Below, piece by piece: positions 14,835-22,216 of a stretch of 32,322 nt of DNA. Under the pieces are notes generated by a model. That model did not search any database, was not told the DNA's origin, and saw only the letters and a list, made by a program, of their open reading frames with translations. The translations under genes and the position numbers were made by a program. This DNA is from Ramlibacter ginsenosidimutans. Lineage in GTDB: Bacteria > Pseudomonadota > Gammaproteobacteria > Burkholderiales > Burkholderiaceae_C. Each line of letters starts with the position of its first letter. Position 1 is the first letter of the stretch. The DNA is taken from assembly GCF_016654015.1 (NCBI RefSeq), contig NZ_JAEPWM010000020.1, positions 1 to 32,322 on the forward strand, read 5' to 3'.

Positions 14835-15386
14835 TCAGGCCGGCGGGGAGGGCGTCTCCATCCCGCTGGAGAAGCTGAAGTCGCTGCGGGTGTCGCGCCA
14901 CTTTCCGTGCTCCTCCCCGATCAGCTCGCGACAGCGCAGGAACAGCGTGTCGAGCGCGGCGTCCTGCGTGTCGCGCAGCTGGTGGTAGCGCGGATCGGCG
15001 TAGTAGGGCCGCTGCTGTCCCGCGTGGCTCATGCGCAGGATGTTCTCTTCCCACAGGTACTGCATCAGCTCGCGATGGGTCTGCAGCAGCTGCAGCATGC
15101 AGCGCGAGAGTTCGGGGAAGTGCTCGTCCTTCACCTGCACGGCCTGCGCCAGCGCCGCGGGGATGTCGATGTCCGGGTCGCGATGCAGCAGCGGCTCGTC
15201 GCGATGCCAGTCCACCCAGGCCGTGTACGCCTTGAGGTAGTCCATCAGCCGGTAGCCCGCCGCCCGCCTGCGCGCGGCCCGCTTGAGCAGACGGGAGCGC
15301 ACGCGCCAGAGCACGACCGCCGCGGCGAGCGCGAGCGCCACCAGCAGGGCTGGGAGGTACGGGTCGAGGCGGTCGAGTGCGAGCAC
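14835..15386 (-). CDS. Membrane-anchored helical protein, possible remote relative of the small helical proteins
   Basis: From the GTG at 15386 this is a 183-residue protein with one N-terminal transmembrane helix (about residues 10-28), an arginine-rich cytosolic flank (RVRSRLLKRAARRR) and a helical soluble domain. The domain contains LLQTHRELMQYLW, with the same H--L---[LV]W spacing as IRHFELTHCVW and IAHAQLVHYLW in the two small proteins nearby, and a similar LR...RCREL C-terminal helix. A longer frame starts at a GTG at 15449, but a TTGACA/GACAAT promoter-like pair overlaps that codon, so I prefer 15386. No family is recognised. It lies downstream of the hemerythrin gene, and its stop abuts the DUF4130 gene. 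Confidence 0.7.
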   Translation of the reverse strand: MLALDRLDPYLPALLVALALAAAVVLWRVRSRLLKRAARRRAAGYRLMDYLKAYTAWVDWHRDEPLLHRDPDIDIPAALAQAVQVKDEHFPELSRCMLQLLQTHRELMQYLWEENILRMSHAGQQRPYYADPRYHQLRDTQDAALDTLFLRCRELIGEEHGKWRDTRSDFSFSSGMETPSPPA

Positions 15387-15429
15387 GGCGGGGGATGCCC
15401 GGGGCGGGCAGGCAGAGTGCAGGGAAACG

Positions 15430-15460
15430 ATTGTCCCCCCGTCCGCCACGGGCCTGTCAA
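15430..15460 (-). promoter_or_regulatory. Putative promoter of the membrane-anchored helical protein
   Basis: On the minus strand, TTGACA (15460-15455) is a perfect -35, followed by a 19-base spacer and GACAAT (15435-15430). The spacer is longer than ideal. If real, the GTG at 15449 lies inside the promoter and cannot be the start codon. Confidence 0.4.
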
Positions 15461-15586
15461 GGCCGCGCCAGGCGGCGGAGCGAACGGGATGGCCGGTAGG
15501 CGACGGGGAAGTGGCGCGACTTGATGCACGCGCGCAGCGGCCTGTCCACGGCGGCTGCGGCTGTCACCGTGAAACGGGGCCGCCCG

Positions 15587-16141
15587 TCATGGCGCCTTCA
15601 CGCCACGCCGCCGGCTCATCTCCTCGCCCATGGCGTGCCGTGCCTGCGGGTCAACGAGCGCCTGCGCGGCCGGAAAGACGATGCCTTCCTCGTTGCCCAG
15701 GTGGGCGCCGTACAGGGAGGCGAACGCCTCGAGCCGCGCCTCGTCCTCGCTCTCGAGTTGGTCCACGGCGCCGTCGGCAACAAGCGCGAGCACCCGCCGG
15801 GCCTGCTGCCAGCGCGAGTCCATCTCCAGGTGTTCGCGCTGCAGGCGCTCCACCAGCGCGCGCACGGCGGGGTCGCCCTGCGCGAGCAAGGGCGGGAACA
15901 CGTGGAGCTCCTCGTCGAGGTGGTGTTGGGGCGCCGCCATGTCGAAGTAGCGCGCCACGTCGCGTGCCGCCTGCCGCGCCTGGGCGTCGCTGCCATGCGC
16001 CGCGACGTGCGCGCGCAGCCGCTGAAGCAACGTGAGCATGCGCCGCACGCGCTGGTGGCACGCCTCCAGCATCTCGAACGGCTCCTCGAAGCCCGCGCCC
16101 GGCGCGCCGACGAGATCGGAGAGACGCTGCGGTTGCGTCAC
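15587..16141 (-). CDS. Hemerythrin-like (HHE) domain protein
   Basis: A 184-residue soluble four-helix protein with the di-iron ligand pattern of hemerythrin-like proteins: H in LEACHQRV (about residue 29), HHLDEELHVFPPL (about 78-90, H/E ligands), H in QREHLEMDS (about 108) and YGAHLGNEEGIVFP (about 144-157). Such proteins bind oxygen or NO or act as iron-dependent sensors or repair factors. The start is a GTG preceded by GGGAG. It begins 16 bases after the stop of the class II ribonucleotide reductase gene on the same strand, so the two are very probably co-transcribed. An oxygen- or NO-related role under low oxygen is the natural inference. Confidence 0.88.
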   Translation of the reverse strand: MTQPQRLSDLVGAPGAGFEEPFEMLEACHQRVRRMLTLLQRLRAHVAAHGSDAQARQAARDVARYFDMAAPQHHLDEELHVFPPLLAQGDPAVRALVERLQREHLEMDSRWQQARRVLALVADGAVDQLESEDEARLEAFASLYGAHLGNEEGIVFPAAQALVDPQARHAMGEEMSRRRGVKAP

Positions 16142-16157
16142 GCTGCCGCTCCCGCGC

Positions 16158-18569
16158 TCACCCGCAGGCGCCCACGTGGCCGCACTGCGTGCAGAAGTCG
16201 CAGCCGTCCTTGCGGATCATGGCGTGCGCCCCGCATTCCGGGCACTTCGCTCCGGTCATGGTCGGCGGCGCGTCGCCGCTGGGGACCGCAGGCGTCGCCA
16301 GCGCAGCCACCGGCTCGCCCTGGCGGCGCGAGATGATGTTCTGGATGGCGTAGGCGATGGCGGCGACTTCCGAGTCGTGCCACATCGGCACGGCGGCTCC
16401 GTCGGGACGGGTGTAGGTCCCCAGGCGCACGGGCCCGCGATCCCACGCCACCTTGCGCATGTCGGCGAGCGCGCGTTCCAGGAAGCCGCCGCGCGCGGCG
16501 AGCGAAAGCAGCCGCATGCTGGACGTGATCCACTGCTGCGACTCCCCGCTCTGGCCCACCGGCATGAAGAACTCGATGGCGCGCTCGCGGCCGTCGGCGA
16601 TCGGCAGGAAGGACACGACGATGTAGAGCGTCTGGCGACCCTGCTGCGTCCAGTAGTCGATCTTCTCCACGACGCCGGGCAACTGGCCCGGCGGGCGGCG
16701 CTCGATGGTCGCGCGCATGGGGTCGACCTTGCGCCGCTCGCCCTCGGGCGCGGCCTTCGCCGAGGGCTCGCTGCCGGTGGACAGCACCGAGCCCAGGATG
16801 TCGTTCGGCCGGTAGGTCGCCAGGCCCTTGAGGCCAGCGCGCCAAGCTTCCAGGTACAGGCCCTGGAAGTCGGCGTAGGGATATGCGGCCGGCACGTTGA
16901 CCGTCTTGGAGATGGCGCTGTCGATGAAGGGCTGCACCGCTTCCATCATCGCCAGGTGGTCGGAGGCGGACATCTCCAGCGCCGACACGAACCAGGGCGG
17001 CAGCTTCGCGGTGTCGCCGCCCAGCGAGCGGAACAGGCGCCACGCGTGGTCCTCCACGATGTACTCGGTGGTGCTGCCGTCGCCCTCGCGCTTCTTGCGC
17101 CGGTAAGTCCAGGAGAAGGGCGGCTCGATCCCGTTGGAGGCGTTGTCCGCGAACGCGAGGCTGACCGTGCCGGTCGGCGCGATGGACAGCAGGTGGCTGT
17201 TGCGGATGCCGTGCTTGCGGATGTCGGCCTTCAACGGCTCGTCGAGCCGGCTGGCGAAGGTGCCCGCTTCCAGGTACTTGTCGGCCTCGAACAGCGGGAA
17301 CGGACCCTTTTCCTTCGCGAGCTCCACGGATGCGGCATACGCCGCGTCGCGCATGCAGCGGGCGATGCGCGCAGCCATCTCGCGGCCGTCCGCCGCGTCG
17401 TAGCGCAGGCGCAGCATGGCCAGCGCGTTGCCCAGGCCGGTGAAGCCCACGCCGATGCGGCGCTTCGATCGCGACTCCTGCTGCTGCTGCGGCAGCGGCC
17501 ACCAGGTGAGCTCCAGCACGTTGTCCAGCGCCCGCACCTGCGTCGCGACAGCGCGGGCGAAGCGCTCGAAGTCGAACGTTGGCGTGCCGCCGAAGCCGAA
17601 CGGATGCGTGATGAACTTCGTCAGCACCACCGGGCCGAGGTCGCAGCAGCCGTAGGGGGGCAGCGGTTGCTCACCGCAGGGATTCACGCAGCCGATTTGC
17701 TCTGCATACCGCAGGTTGTTGTCCTTGTTGATGCTGTCCATGAACAGCACGCCCGGCTCCGCGAAGTCGTACGCCGAGCGCATCACCGTGTCCCACAACT
17801 GCTGCGCGGGCAGCGTGCGGTACACCCACAGGCCGTCGCCGCGCTGGTGTGCGCCTTGCGCGAGGAGCGCCGCGCCCGGCTTCGCCTTGTGCACCAGCGC
17901 CCAGTCGCCGCCGGCCTGCAGGACGCGGATGAACTCGTCGCTCACCGCGACGGACACGTTGAAATTGTTCCAGCGGCCGGGCGTGCGCTTGGCCGTGATG
18001 AACTCCAGCACGTCGGGATGGGCTATGCGCAGCACGCCCATCTGCGCGCCGCGACGGGCGCCGGCGCTTTCCACCGTGGAGCACGAGTGGTCGAACACGT
18101 CCATGTAGCTGCACGGCCCGGAGGCGACCGAGGCGGTCGCCCGCACCTCGGCGCCACGCGGGCGGATGCGCGAGAAGTCGTAGCCGACGCCGCCGCCGCG
18201 CCGCATGGTCTCGGCGGCTTCGCGCAGCGCCTCGTAGATGCCCGGGAAGCCTTCGTCGTCGCGGCCCTGGATCGAGTCGCCCACGGGCTGCACGAAGCAG
18301 TTGATCAGGGTGGCCTGTAGCTGCGTGCCGGCTGCGCTCATGATGCGGCCGGCGCCGATGGCGCCCGCCTGCAGATTGTCGAAGAAGCGCTGCTCCCACT
18401 CGGCGCGCAACGGCGGCGCCTCGACGCTGGCGAGCGCACGCGCCACGCGTCTCAGCAGGTCGGACTCGGAGGCCTCGCCGTCCTTCAGGTATTTCTCGCG
18501 CAGCACGTCGAGGCTGATCGCCTGGGCGGGCAGGGCGGCAACGGGGGACGGAGACGGATCGCGCTTCAT
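16158..18569 (-). CDS. nrdJ: Adenosylcobalamin-dependent (class II) ribonucleotide reductase
   Basis: Reduces ribonucleotides to deoxyribonucleotides using a B12-generated thiyl radical, with or without oxygen. In the 803-residue single-chain protein C91 (INCFVQP) fits the first redox cysteine, and N296-P-C298-G-E300 (NPCGEQPL) is the active-site N-x-C-x-E motif. GGGVGYDFSRIRPRG (from 125) and SIAPTGTVSLAFADNASNG are typical class II segments. The C-terminus is a zinc-ribbon-like module (CPECG ... CTQCG, about 776-803). The ATG at 18569 has GAAGGTG upstream. No cobalamin riboswitch is visible in the 147-base leader. It is followed closely by the hemerythrin gene and preceded by universal stress genes on the same strand, which suggests an oxygen-regulated transcript. 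Confidence 0.94.
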   Translation of the reverse strand: MKRDPSPSPVAALPAQAISLDVLREKYLKDGEASESDLLRRVARALASVEAPPLRAEWEQRFFDNLQAGAIGAGRIMSAAGTQLQATLINCFVQPVGDSIQGRDDEGFPGIYEALREAAETMRRGGGVGYDFSRIRPRGAEVRATASVASGPCSYMDVFDHSCSTVESAGARRGAQMGVLRIAHPDVLEFITAKRTPGRWNNFNVSVAVSDEFIRVLQAGGDWALVHKAKPGAALLAQGAHQRGDGLWVYRTLPAQQLWDTVMRSAYDFAEPGVLFMDSINKDNNLRYAEQIGCVNPCGEQPLPPYGCCDLGPVVLTKFITHPFGFGGTPTFDFERFARAVATQVRALDNVLELTWWPLPQQQQESRSKRRIGVGFTGLGNALAMLRLRYDAADGREMAARIARCMRDAAYAASVELAKEKGPFPLFEADKYLEAGTFASRLDEPLKADIRKHGIRNSHLLSIAPTGTVSLAFADNASNGIEPPFSWTYRRKKREGDGSTTEYIVEDHAWRLFRSLGGDTAKLPPWFVSALEMSASDHLAMMEAVQPFIDSAISKTVNVPAAYPYADFQGLYLEAWRAGLKGLATYRPNDILGSVLSTGSEPSAKAAPEGERRKVDPMRATIERRPPGQLPGVVEKIDYWTQQGRQTLYIVVSFLPIADGRERAIEFFMPVGQSGESQQWITSSMRLLSLAARGGFLERALADMRKVAWDRGPVRLGTYTRPDGAAVPMWHDSEVAAIAYAIQNIISRRQGEPVAALATPAVPSGDAPPTMTGAKCPECGAHAMIRKDGCDFCTQCGHVGACG

Positions 18570-18716
18570 GCGGCAGGCACCTTCAGGGTGGGCGCCGGCA
18601 CCCGCAGGGACGGCGCATGGGTCGAGAATAGTCCTTTGCCGGCACTCTCGCCGGTCGTCCCGACAAGGGCCTGGGCCCTGCAGGACATGGAGGGCGCGGC
18701 GCGCCCGGCGCGCGTG

Positions 18717-19139
18717 TCACTTCACCAGCAGGACCGGGATGTCGCACTGGGTCAGCACGTTCTGCGCGACGCTGCCCAGCAGCGCCCGGCCGAGCAGGCC
18801 CATGCCATGCGTGCCCATCACGATGAGGTGCGCCTTTTCCTTGTGGGCGGCCTTGACGATTTCCGGCCCGGGCGCGCCGACCACCCACTTCGTGGTCGCG
18901 GCGATCTCATGGCGCTTGAGGAACTTGTCGATCGGCTTGAGGACCTTCTCGGCCTCCTCGCGATGGTAGTCGTGCACCGCCGAGGCGCCGACCATGGCTT
19001 TCACGCGTGGCGGCACGGGCAGCTGCACGTTCAGCACGACGACCTCGCCGTCGTCGCCGGCCAGCGCCTCGTGCGTGAGGAGGAAGGCGAGCGCCTTCTT
19101 GGTGAAGCGGCTGCCGTCGGCAGCCAGCAGGATCTTCAT
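18717..19139 (-). CDS. Universal stress protein (UspA family)
   Basis: A 140-residue cytosolic UspA-fold protein. The N-terminal strand and first nucleotide loop are MKILLAADGSRFTKKAL. The C-terminal ATP-binding signature G-2x-G-9x-G(S/T) is intact as GTHG...GS within MGTHGMGLLGRALLGS, and the protein ends in the typical CDIPVLLVK. The ATG at 19139 has a good AGGGGA ribosome site. It is the second of a tandem pair; the upstream copy (19163-19539) is broken. Both lie downstream of an FNR box at 19594-19607, so induction at low oxygen is likely, as known for several proteobacterial Usp genes. Confidence 0.92.
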   Translation of the reverse strand: MKILLAADGSRFTKKALAFLLTHEALAGDDGEVVVLNVQLPVPPRVKAMVGASAVHDYHREEAEKVLKPIDKFLKRHEIAATTKWVVGAPGPEIVKAAHKEKAHLIVMGTHGMGLLGRALLGSVAQNVLTQCDIPVLLVK

Positions 19140-19162
19140 GGATGTTCCCCTGTCCTTCCCGG

Positions 19163-19539
19163 TCAGCGCAGGACCAGCACGGGAAGGCTGCCATGGGTCA
19201 GGACATGCTGGGTCTCGCTGCCCAGGAGTATCCGCTTGAGACCCTTGCGGCCGTGCGAGGCCATCACGACCAGGTCGCACTTGTTCTTCTTCGCCGTGCT
19301 CAGGATGGCTTCCGCCACGAGGTCGGACTTCACCGTGATGGCCTTCGCGCTGACGCCCGCCTTCGTGGCGGCGCGGCTGACCTGGTCGGCAAGCGCCTGG
19401 CCCTGCTCGGCCCACAGCTTCTCCACGCGCGCGATCTCGTCCGGCGCGGTGCTGATGCCGCCCTCGAAATACGATGCCCGCGAACCGCCTTCTTCGACAG
19501 CGCAGAGCCATCGGTCGGCACCAGGATCTTCTTGTACAT
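19163..19539 (-). pseudogene. Universal stress protein gene broken by an internal deletion and frameshift
   Basis: The N-terminus reads MYKKILVPTDGSALSKKAV from the ATG at 19539, with a good GAAGGGGA ribosome site. After 19 codons the frame fails. In another frame the rest of a UspA protein follows, from about ASYFEGGISTAPDEIAR through VVMASHGRKGLKRILLGS to SLPVLVLR and a stop at 19163. The total of 377 bases is not a multiple of three and is shorter than an intact gene of about 430-450. The second strand and helix region (about 20-25 residues) that should join the two parts is missing. A deletion, not just a one-base sequencing slip, is therefore the simplest reading. The first frame stays open to 19330, so a short unrelated tail may be translated. 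Confidence 0.8.
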
Positions 19540-19593
19540 GCTGGGTCCCCTTCTCGGATGGGCCAGAGCTTAGGACGCCCGTTCCGGTGCGGC

Positions 19594-19607
19594 TTGATGT
19601 GCATCAA
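19594..19607. promoter_or_regulatory. Perfect FNR/ANR box between the stress/nrdJ genes and ccoI
   Basis: TTGAT-GTGC-ATCAA is an exact match to the FNR consensus TTGAT-N4-ATCAA. Its centre is 61 bases from the stress-gene ATG (19539). A class II promoter at -41.5 would start at about 19559 and leave a 20-base leader with the ribosome site. On the plus strand the same spacing would put the start of ccoI transcription at about its ATG (19642), so either ccoI is nearly leaderless or its promoter differs. Oxygen control in both directions is likely. Confidence 0.88.
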
Positions 19608-19641
19608 GAGGACGGACGATCCCGGTCGATAGCCTTGCGAC

Positions 19642-22005
19642 ATGCAAGCTGCCGCCTCACCCGACCTCCTGTCCGTGCGGCCTCCCGCACCGCAGGTGCC
19701 GGATGCACGTGCAGCCGTCGACACGCGCGAAGAGTGGGAAACGTTCAGCCGACCCGCGCCCGGCCGCGCGGGGCTGTGGGAGTCCTACCTCGCGATCGAG
19801 GGCATCTACTGCGCGGGCTGTTCCCTGGTCATCGAGCAGGCGCTTGCCGGCGCTCCGGGTGTCGCCGGCGTCGAGGTGAACGGGGCCACGGCCACCGCCC
19901 GCATCGTGTGGGACCCCACGCGCGGCCGGCCGTCGCAGTGGCTGCAGGCGCTCGAGCGCGCGGGCTACCGCGGGCTGCCCGCGGGCGACCAGATCGACGC
20001 GCTGCCGCGCCGTCGCGCCCAGCGGCTGCTGCTGTGGCGCTGGCTGGTGGCGGGCTTCTGCATGATGCAGGTGATGATGTACGCGGTGCCCGCGTACATC
20101 GCGCAGCCAGGCGACATCACGCCCGACGTTGCGGCGCTGCTGCGCTGGGCCGCGTGGGTGCTGACGCTGCCGGTCCTGCTGTTCGCGTGTGGCCCCTTCT
20201 TCACGTCGGCCTGGCGCGACCTGCGGCACGGGCGCGTGGGCATGGACGTGCCGGTGAGCCTGGGCATCCTGATCGCCTTTGGCGCCAGCACGGTCACGAC
20301 CTTCGATCCCACGGGTCCGCTGGGCGGCGAGGTCTGGTACGACTCGGTGACGATGTTCGTGTTCTTCCTGCTCTCGGGCCGGCTGCTGGAGCAGCGGCTG
20401 CGCGATCGCACCGCGGGTGCGCTTCAGGCGCTGCTGCGCCGCTTGCCCGAGACGGTCGAACGCCTGGGCCCGGACGGCGGCGCCGAGCGTGTGTCCGTGC
20501 GCCGCCTCGCGCCGGGCGACCGCATCCGGCTGCAGCCCGGCGAGGTCTTTCCCGCCGACGGCGTCGTGCTGGAAGGCGCCACGCACGTCGACGAAGCGCT
20601 GCTCACCGGCGAGTCCACGCCGCTGCCGCGCACGCCGGGCGAGGGCGTGATCGCGGGCAGCGCGAATTTGGACGGCGTCGTCGTCGTGCGGGTGGACCAG
20701 CTGGGCGAGTCCACGCGCTTCGGTCAGGTGGTCGCGCTGATGGAGCGGGCCGCGCACGAGAAGCCGCCGCTGGCGCGCCTCGCCGATCGCGTCGCCACGC
20801 CCTTCCTGCTGCTCGTGCTGCTCGCCGCCGCGGGCGCCGCCTGGTGGTGGTGGCCGCAGGGGCCCGCCCACGCGATCGGCGTCGCGATCGCCGTGCTGAT
20901 CGTGACCTGTCCGTGTGCGCTGTCGCTGGCCACGCCGGCTGCGCTGCTGGCCGCTGCCGGCGCGCTGGCCCGCCGCGGCATCCTGGTGCGCCGGCTCGAA
21001 GGACTCGAGGCGGCCGCCAGCATCGACACCGTACTGTTCGACAAGACCGGCACGCTGACCATGGACCGCCTGCAGATCCGCGCGGTGCGCACGCGCGCCG
21101 GCGTGACGCCGCGCGAGGCGCTCGCGCTCGCCGGCGCGCTGGCCCGCCATTCGCTGCACCCGGTGGCGCGCGCCGTCGCCGCCGCCGCCGCCGCGGGCGA
21201 GCGTGGGGCGCAGGCGCAGGATGTAAGCGAACGGGCGGGGCTCGGCGTCGAGGGCACAGTGCAAGCCACCGACGCCGCGCGCCGGCTGCGCCTGGGATCC
21301 GCGCGCTTCTGCGGCCTGCCTGCAGCCGACGACACGCCGGGCGCGCAAGTGCACCTGGCCGATGACGGCGGCTGGCTCGCAAGCTTCGCGCTCGACGAAA
21401 CACTGCGTCCTGGCGCCGCGGCCGCAGTGGCCGCACTGCGGGCGATGAACCTGCAATTGCAGGTGCTCTCCGGCGACCAGGACGATGCAGTGCAGCGGCT
21501 CGCGGGCCGTGCGGGCATCGCACAGGCGCTGGGGCACCAGGCACCGCAGGACAAGCTGGACCACCTGGCGCAACTGCAGCGCGCCGGCCATCGCGTAGCC
21601 ATGGTGGGCGACGGCATGAACGACGGGCCGGTGCTGGCGCGCGCGGACGTGGGCATCGCCCTGGGAGAGGCGGTGCCGCTGGCGCAGGTCCGCTGCGACT
21701 TCATCATCCAGGGCGGCCAGCTCGCGGGCGTTGCTGCCATCGTGGCGCAGGCGCGCCGCGCGCGCGCGGTGGTGCGCCAGAACCTGCTCTGGGCCGCCGC
21801 CTACAACATCGTGTGCGTCCCGCTCGCAATCGCCGGCCTCATGCCCGCCTGGCTCGCGGGACTCGGCATGGCAGGCAGCTCGCTGCTCGTGGTGCTGAAT
21901 GCGGCGCGGCTGGCGGCGCTGCCCTCCGCGGCCCTTCATGCGACGCCGCGCGCCGAGCGGCCCGAGGTCGTCGCGCCCGTCACCACGGCAAACGCCGCGC
22001 CCTGA
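19642..22005 (+). CDS. ccoI: Copper-transporting P-type ATPase CcoI (FixI), cbb3 oxidase assembly
   Basis: An inner-membrane P1B ATPase that supplies copper for the CcoN subunit of cbb3 oxidase. The 787 residues carry an N-terminal heavy-metal domain with GIYCAGCS (C57, C60), transmembrane helices from about residue 125, the actuator TGES in DEALLTGESTPLPR, the ion-binding CPC (C423-P-C425), the phosphorylation motif DKTGT (D467), and GDGMNDGPVLARADVGIALG near the C-terminus. The assignment to CcoI rather than CopA rests on the sequence style and on ccoS starting 12 bases downstream. The first 45 residues are a low-complexity extension. The FNR box 35 bases upstream indicates oxygen control. 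Confidence 0.94.
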   Translation: MQAAASPDLLSVRPPAPQVPDARAAVDTREEWETFSRPAPGRAGLWESYLAIEGIYCAGCSLVIEQALAGAPGVAGVEVNGATATARIVWDPTRGRPSQWLQALERAGYRGLPAGDQIDALPRRRAQRLLLWRWLVAGFCMMQVMMYAVPAYIAQPGDITPDVAALLRWAAWVLTLPVLLFACGPFFTSAWRDLRHGRVGMDVPVSLGILIAFGASTVTTFDPTGPLGGEVWYDSVTMFVFFLLSGRLLEQRLRDRTAGALQALLRRLPETVERLGPDGGAERVSVRRLAPGDRIRLQPGEVFPADGVVLEGATHVDEALLTGESTPLPRTPGEGVIAGSANLDGVVVVRVDQLGESTRFGQVVALMERAAHEKPPLARLADRVATPFLLLVLLAAAGAAWWWWPQGPAHAIGVAIAVLIVTCPCALSLATPAALLAAAGALARRGILVRRLEGLEAAASIDTVLFDKTGTLTMDRLQIRAVRTRAGVTPREALALAGALARHSLHPVARAVAAAAAAGERGAQAQDVSERAGLGVEGTVQATDAARRLRLGSARFCGLPAADDTPGAQVHLADDGGWLASFALDETLRPGAAAAVAALRAMNLQLQVLSGDQDDAVQRLAGRAGIAQALGHQAPQDKLDHLAQLQRAGHRVAMVGDGMNDGPVLARADVGIALGEAVPLAQVRCDFIIQGGQLAGVAAIVAQARRARAVVRQNLLWAAAYNIVCVPLAIAGLMPAWLAGLGMAGSSLLVVLNAARLAALPSAALHATPRAERPEVVAPVTTANAAP

Positions 22006-22016
22006 ACACCACGCCC

Positions 22017-22154
22017 ATGGACATCCTCTTCCTCCTCATTCCCCTGTCCATCGTCCTGGCGCTGGCGATCCTCGGTGCGCTCGCCTGGGCGGTGTGGCGT
22101 GGCCAGTTCGAAGCCATCGAGGCGGAGGGCGAGCGGATTCTGGATGACGATTGA
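22017..22154 (+). CDS. ccoS: Cbb3 oxidase maturation protein CcoS
   Basis: A 45-residue protein with one transmembrane helix (about residues 3-25, LFLLIPLSIVLALAILGALAWAV by position) followed by WRGQFEAIEAEGERILDDD. The W--GQF...D--G---L-DD tail is the signature of CcoS, needed to insert heme and copper cofactors into cbb3 oxidase. It follows ccoI at once, and its stop codon lies inside the second FNR-type box. Confidence 0.93.
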   Translation: MDILFLLIPLSIVLALAILGALAWAVWRGQFEAIEAEGERILDDD

Positions 22155-22164
22155 CGTGAGTCAA
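22151..22164 (+). promoter_or_regulatory. Symmetric FNR/FixK-type box before ccoN
   Basis: TTGAC-GTGA-GTCAA is a perfect palindrome that fits TTGA(T/C)-N4-(G/A)TCAA. It overlaps the ccoS stop codon (22152-22154). Its centre at -41.5 predicts a transcript start near 22199, leaving an 18-base leader that contains AAAAAGG before the ccoN ATG at 22217. This gives the structural genes their own oxygen-controlled promoter, separate from ccoIS. Confidence 0.8.
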
Positions 22165-22216
22165 GCAGGCGCATCGGGGCGACGGGGAAACTGGGAGCTT
22201 CTGAAAAAGGTGTTTC

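Noticed and set aside
16032..18320. A 762-codon open frame on the plus strand opposite nrdJ
   Set aside because: Composition of a chance antisense frame; nrdJ on the other strand carries all active-site motifs.
18570..18716. Possible cobalamin riboswitch or NrdR boxes upstream of the B12-dependent reductase
   Set aside because: I looked for the B12 box and for NrdR-type repeats on the minus strand and saw neither. Only short GC-rich hairpins such as GCCGGC/GCCGGT are present.
20815..21250. GCC/GCG-rich runs inside ccoI as a possible repeat
   Set aside because: They encode ordinary alanine-rich helices and loops of the ATPase; no repeat unit is maintained.
19657..21939. A 760-codon open frame on the minus strand opposite ccoI
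   Set aside because: ccoI is unambiguous (CPC, DKTGT, GDGMNDGP); the antisense frame has no domain and would cover the FNR-controlled gene.
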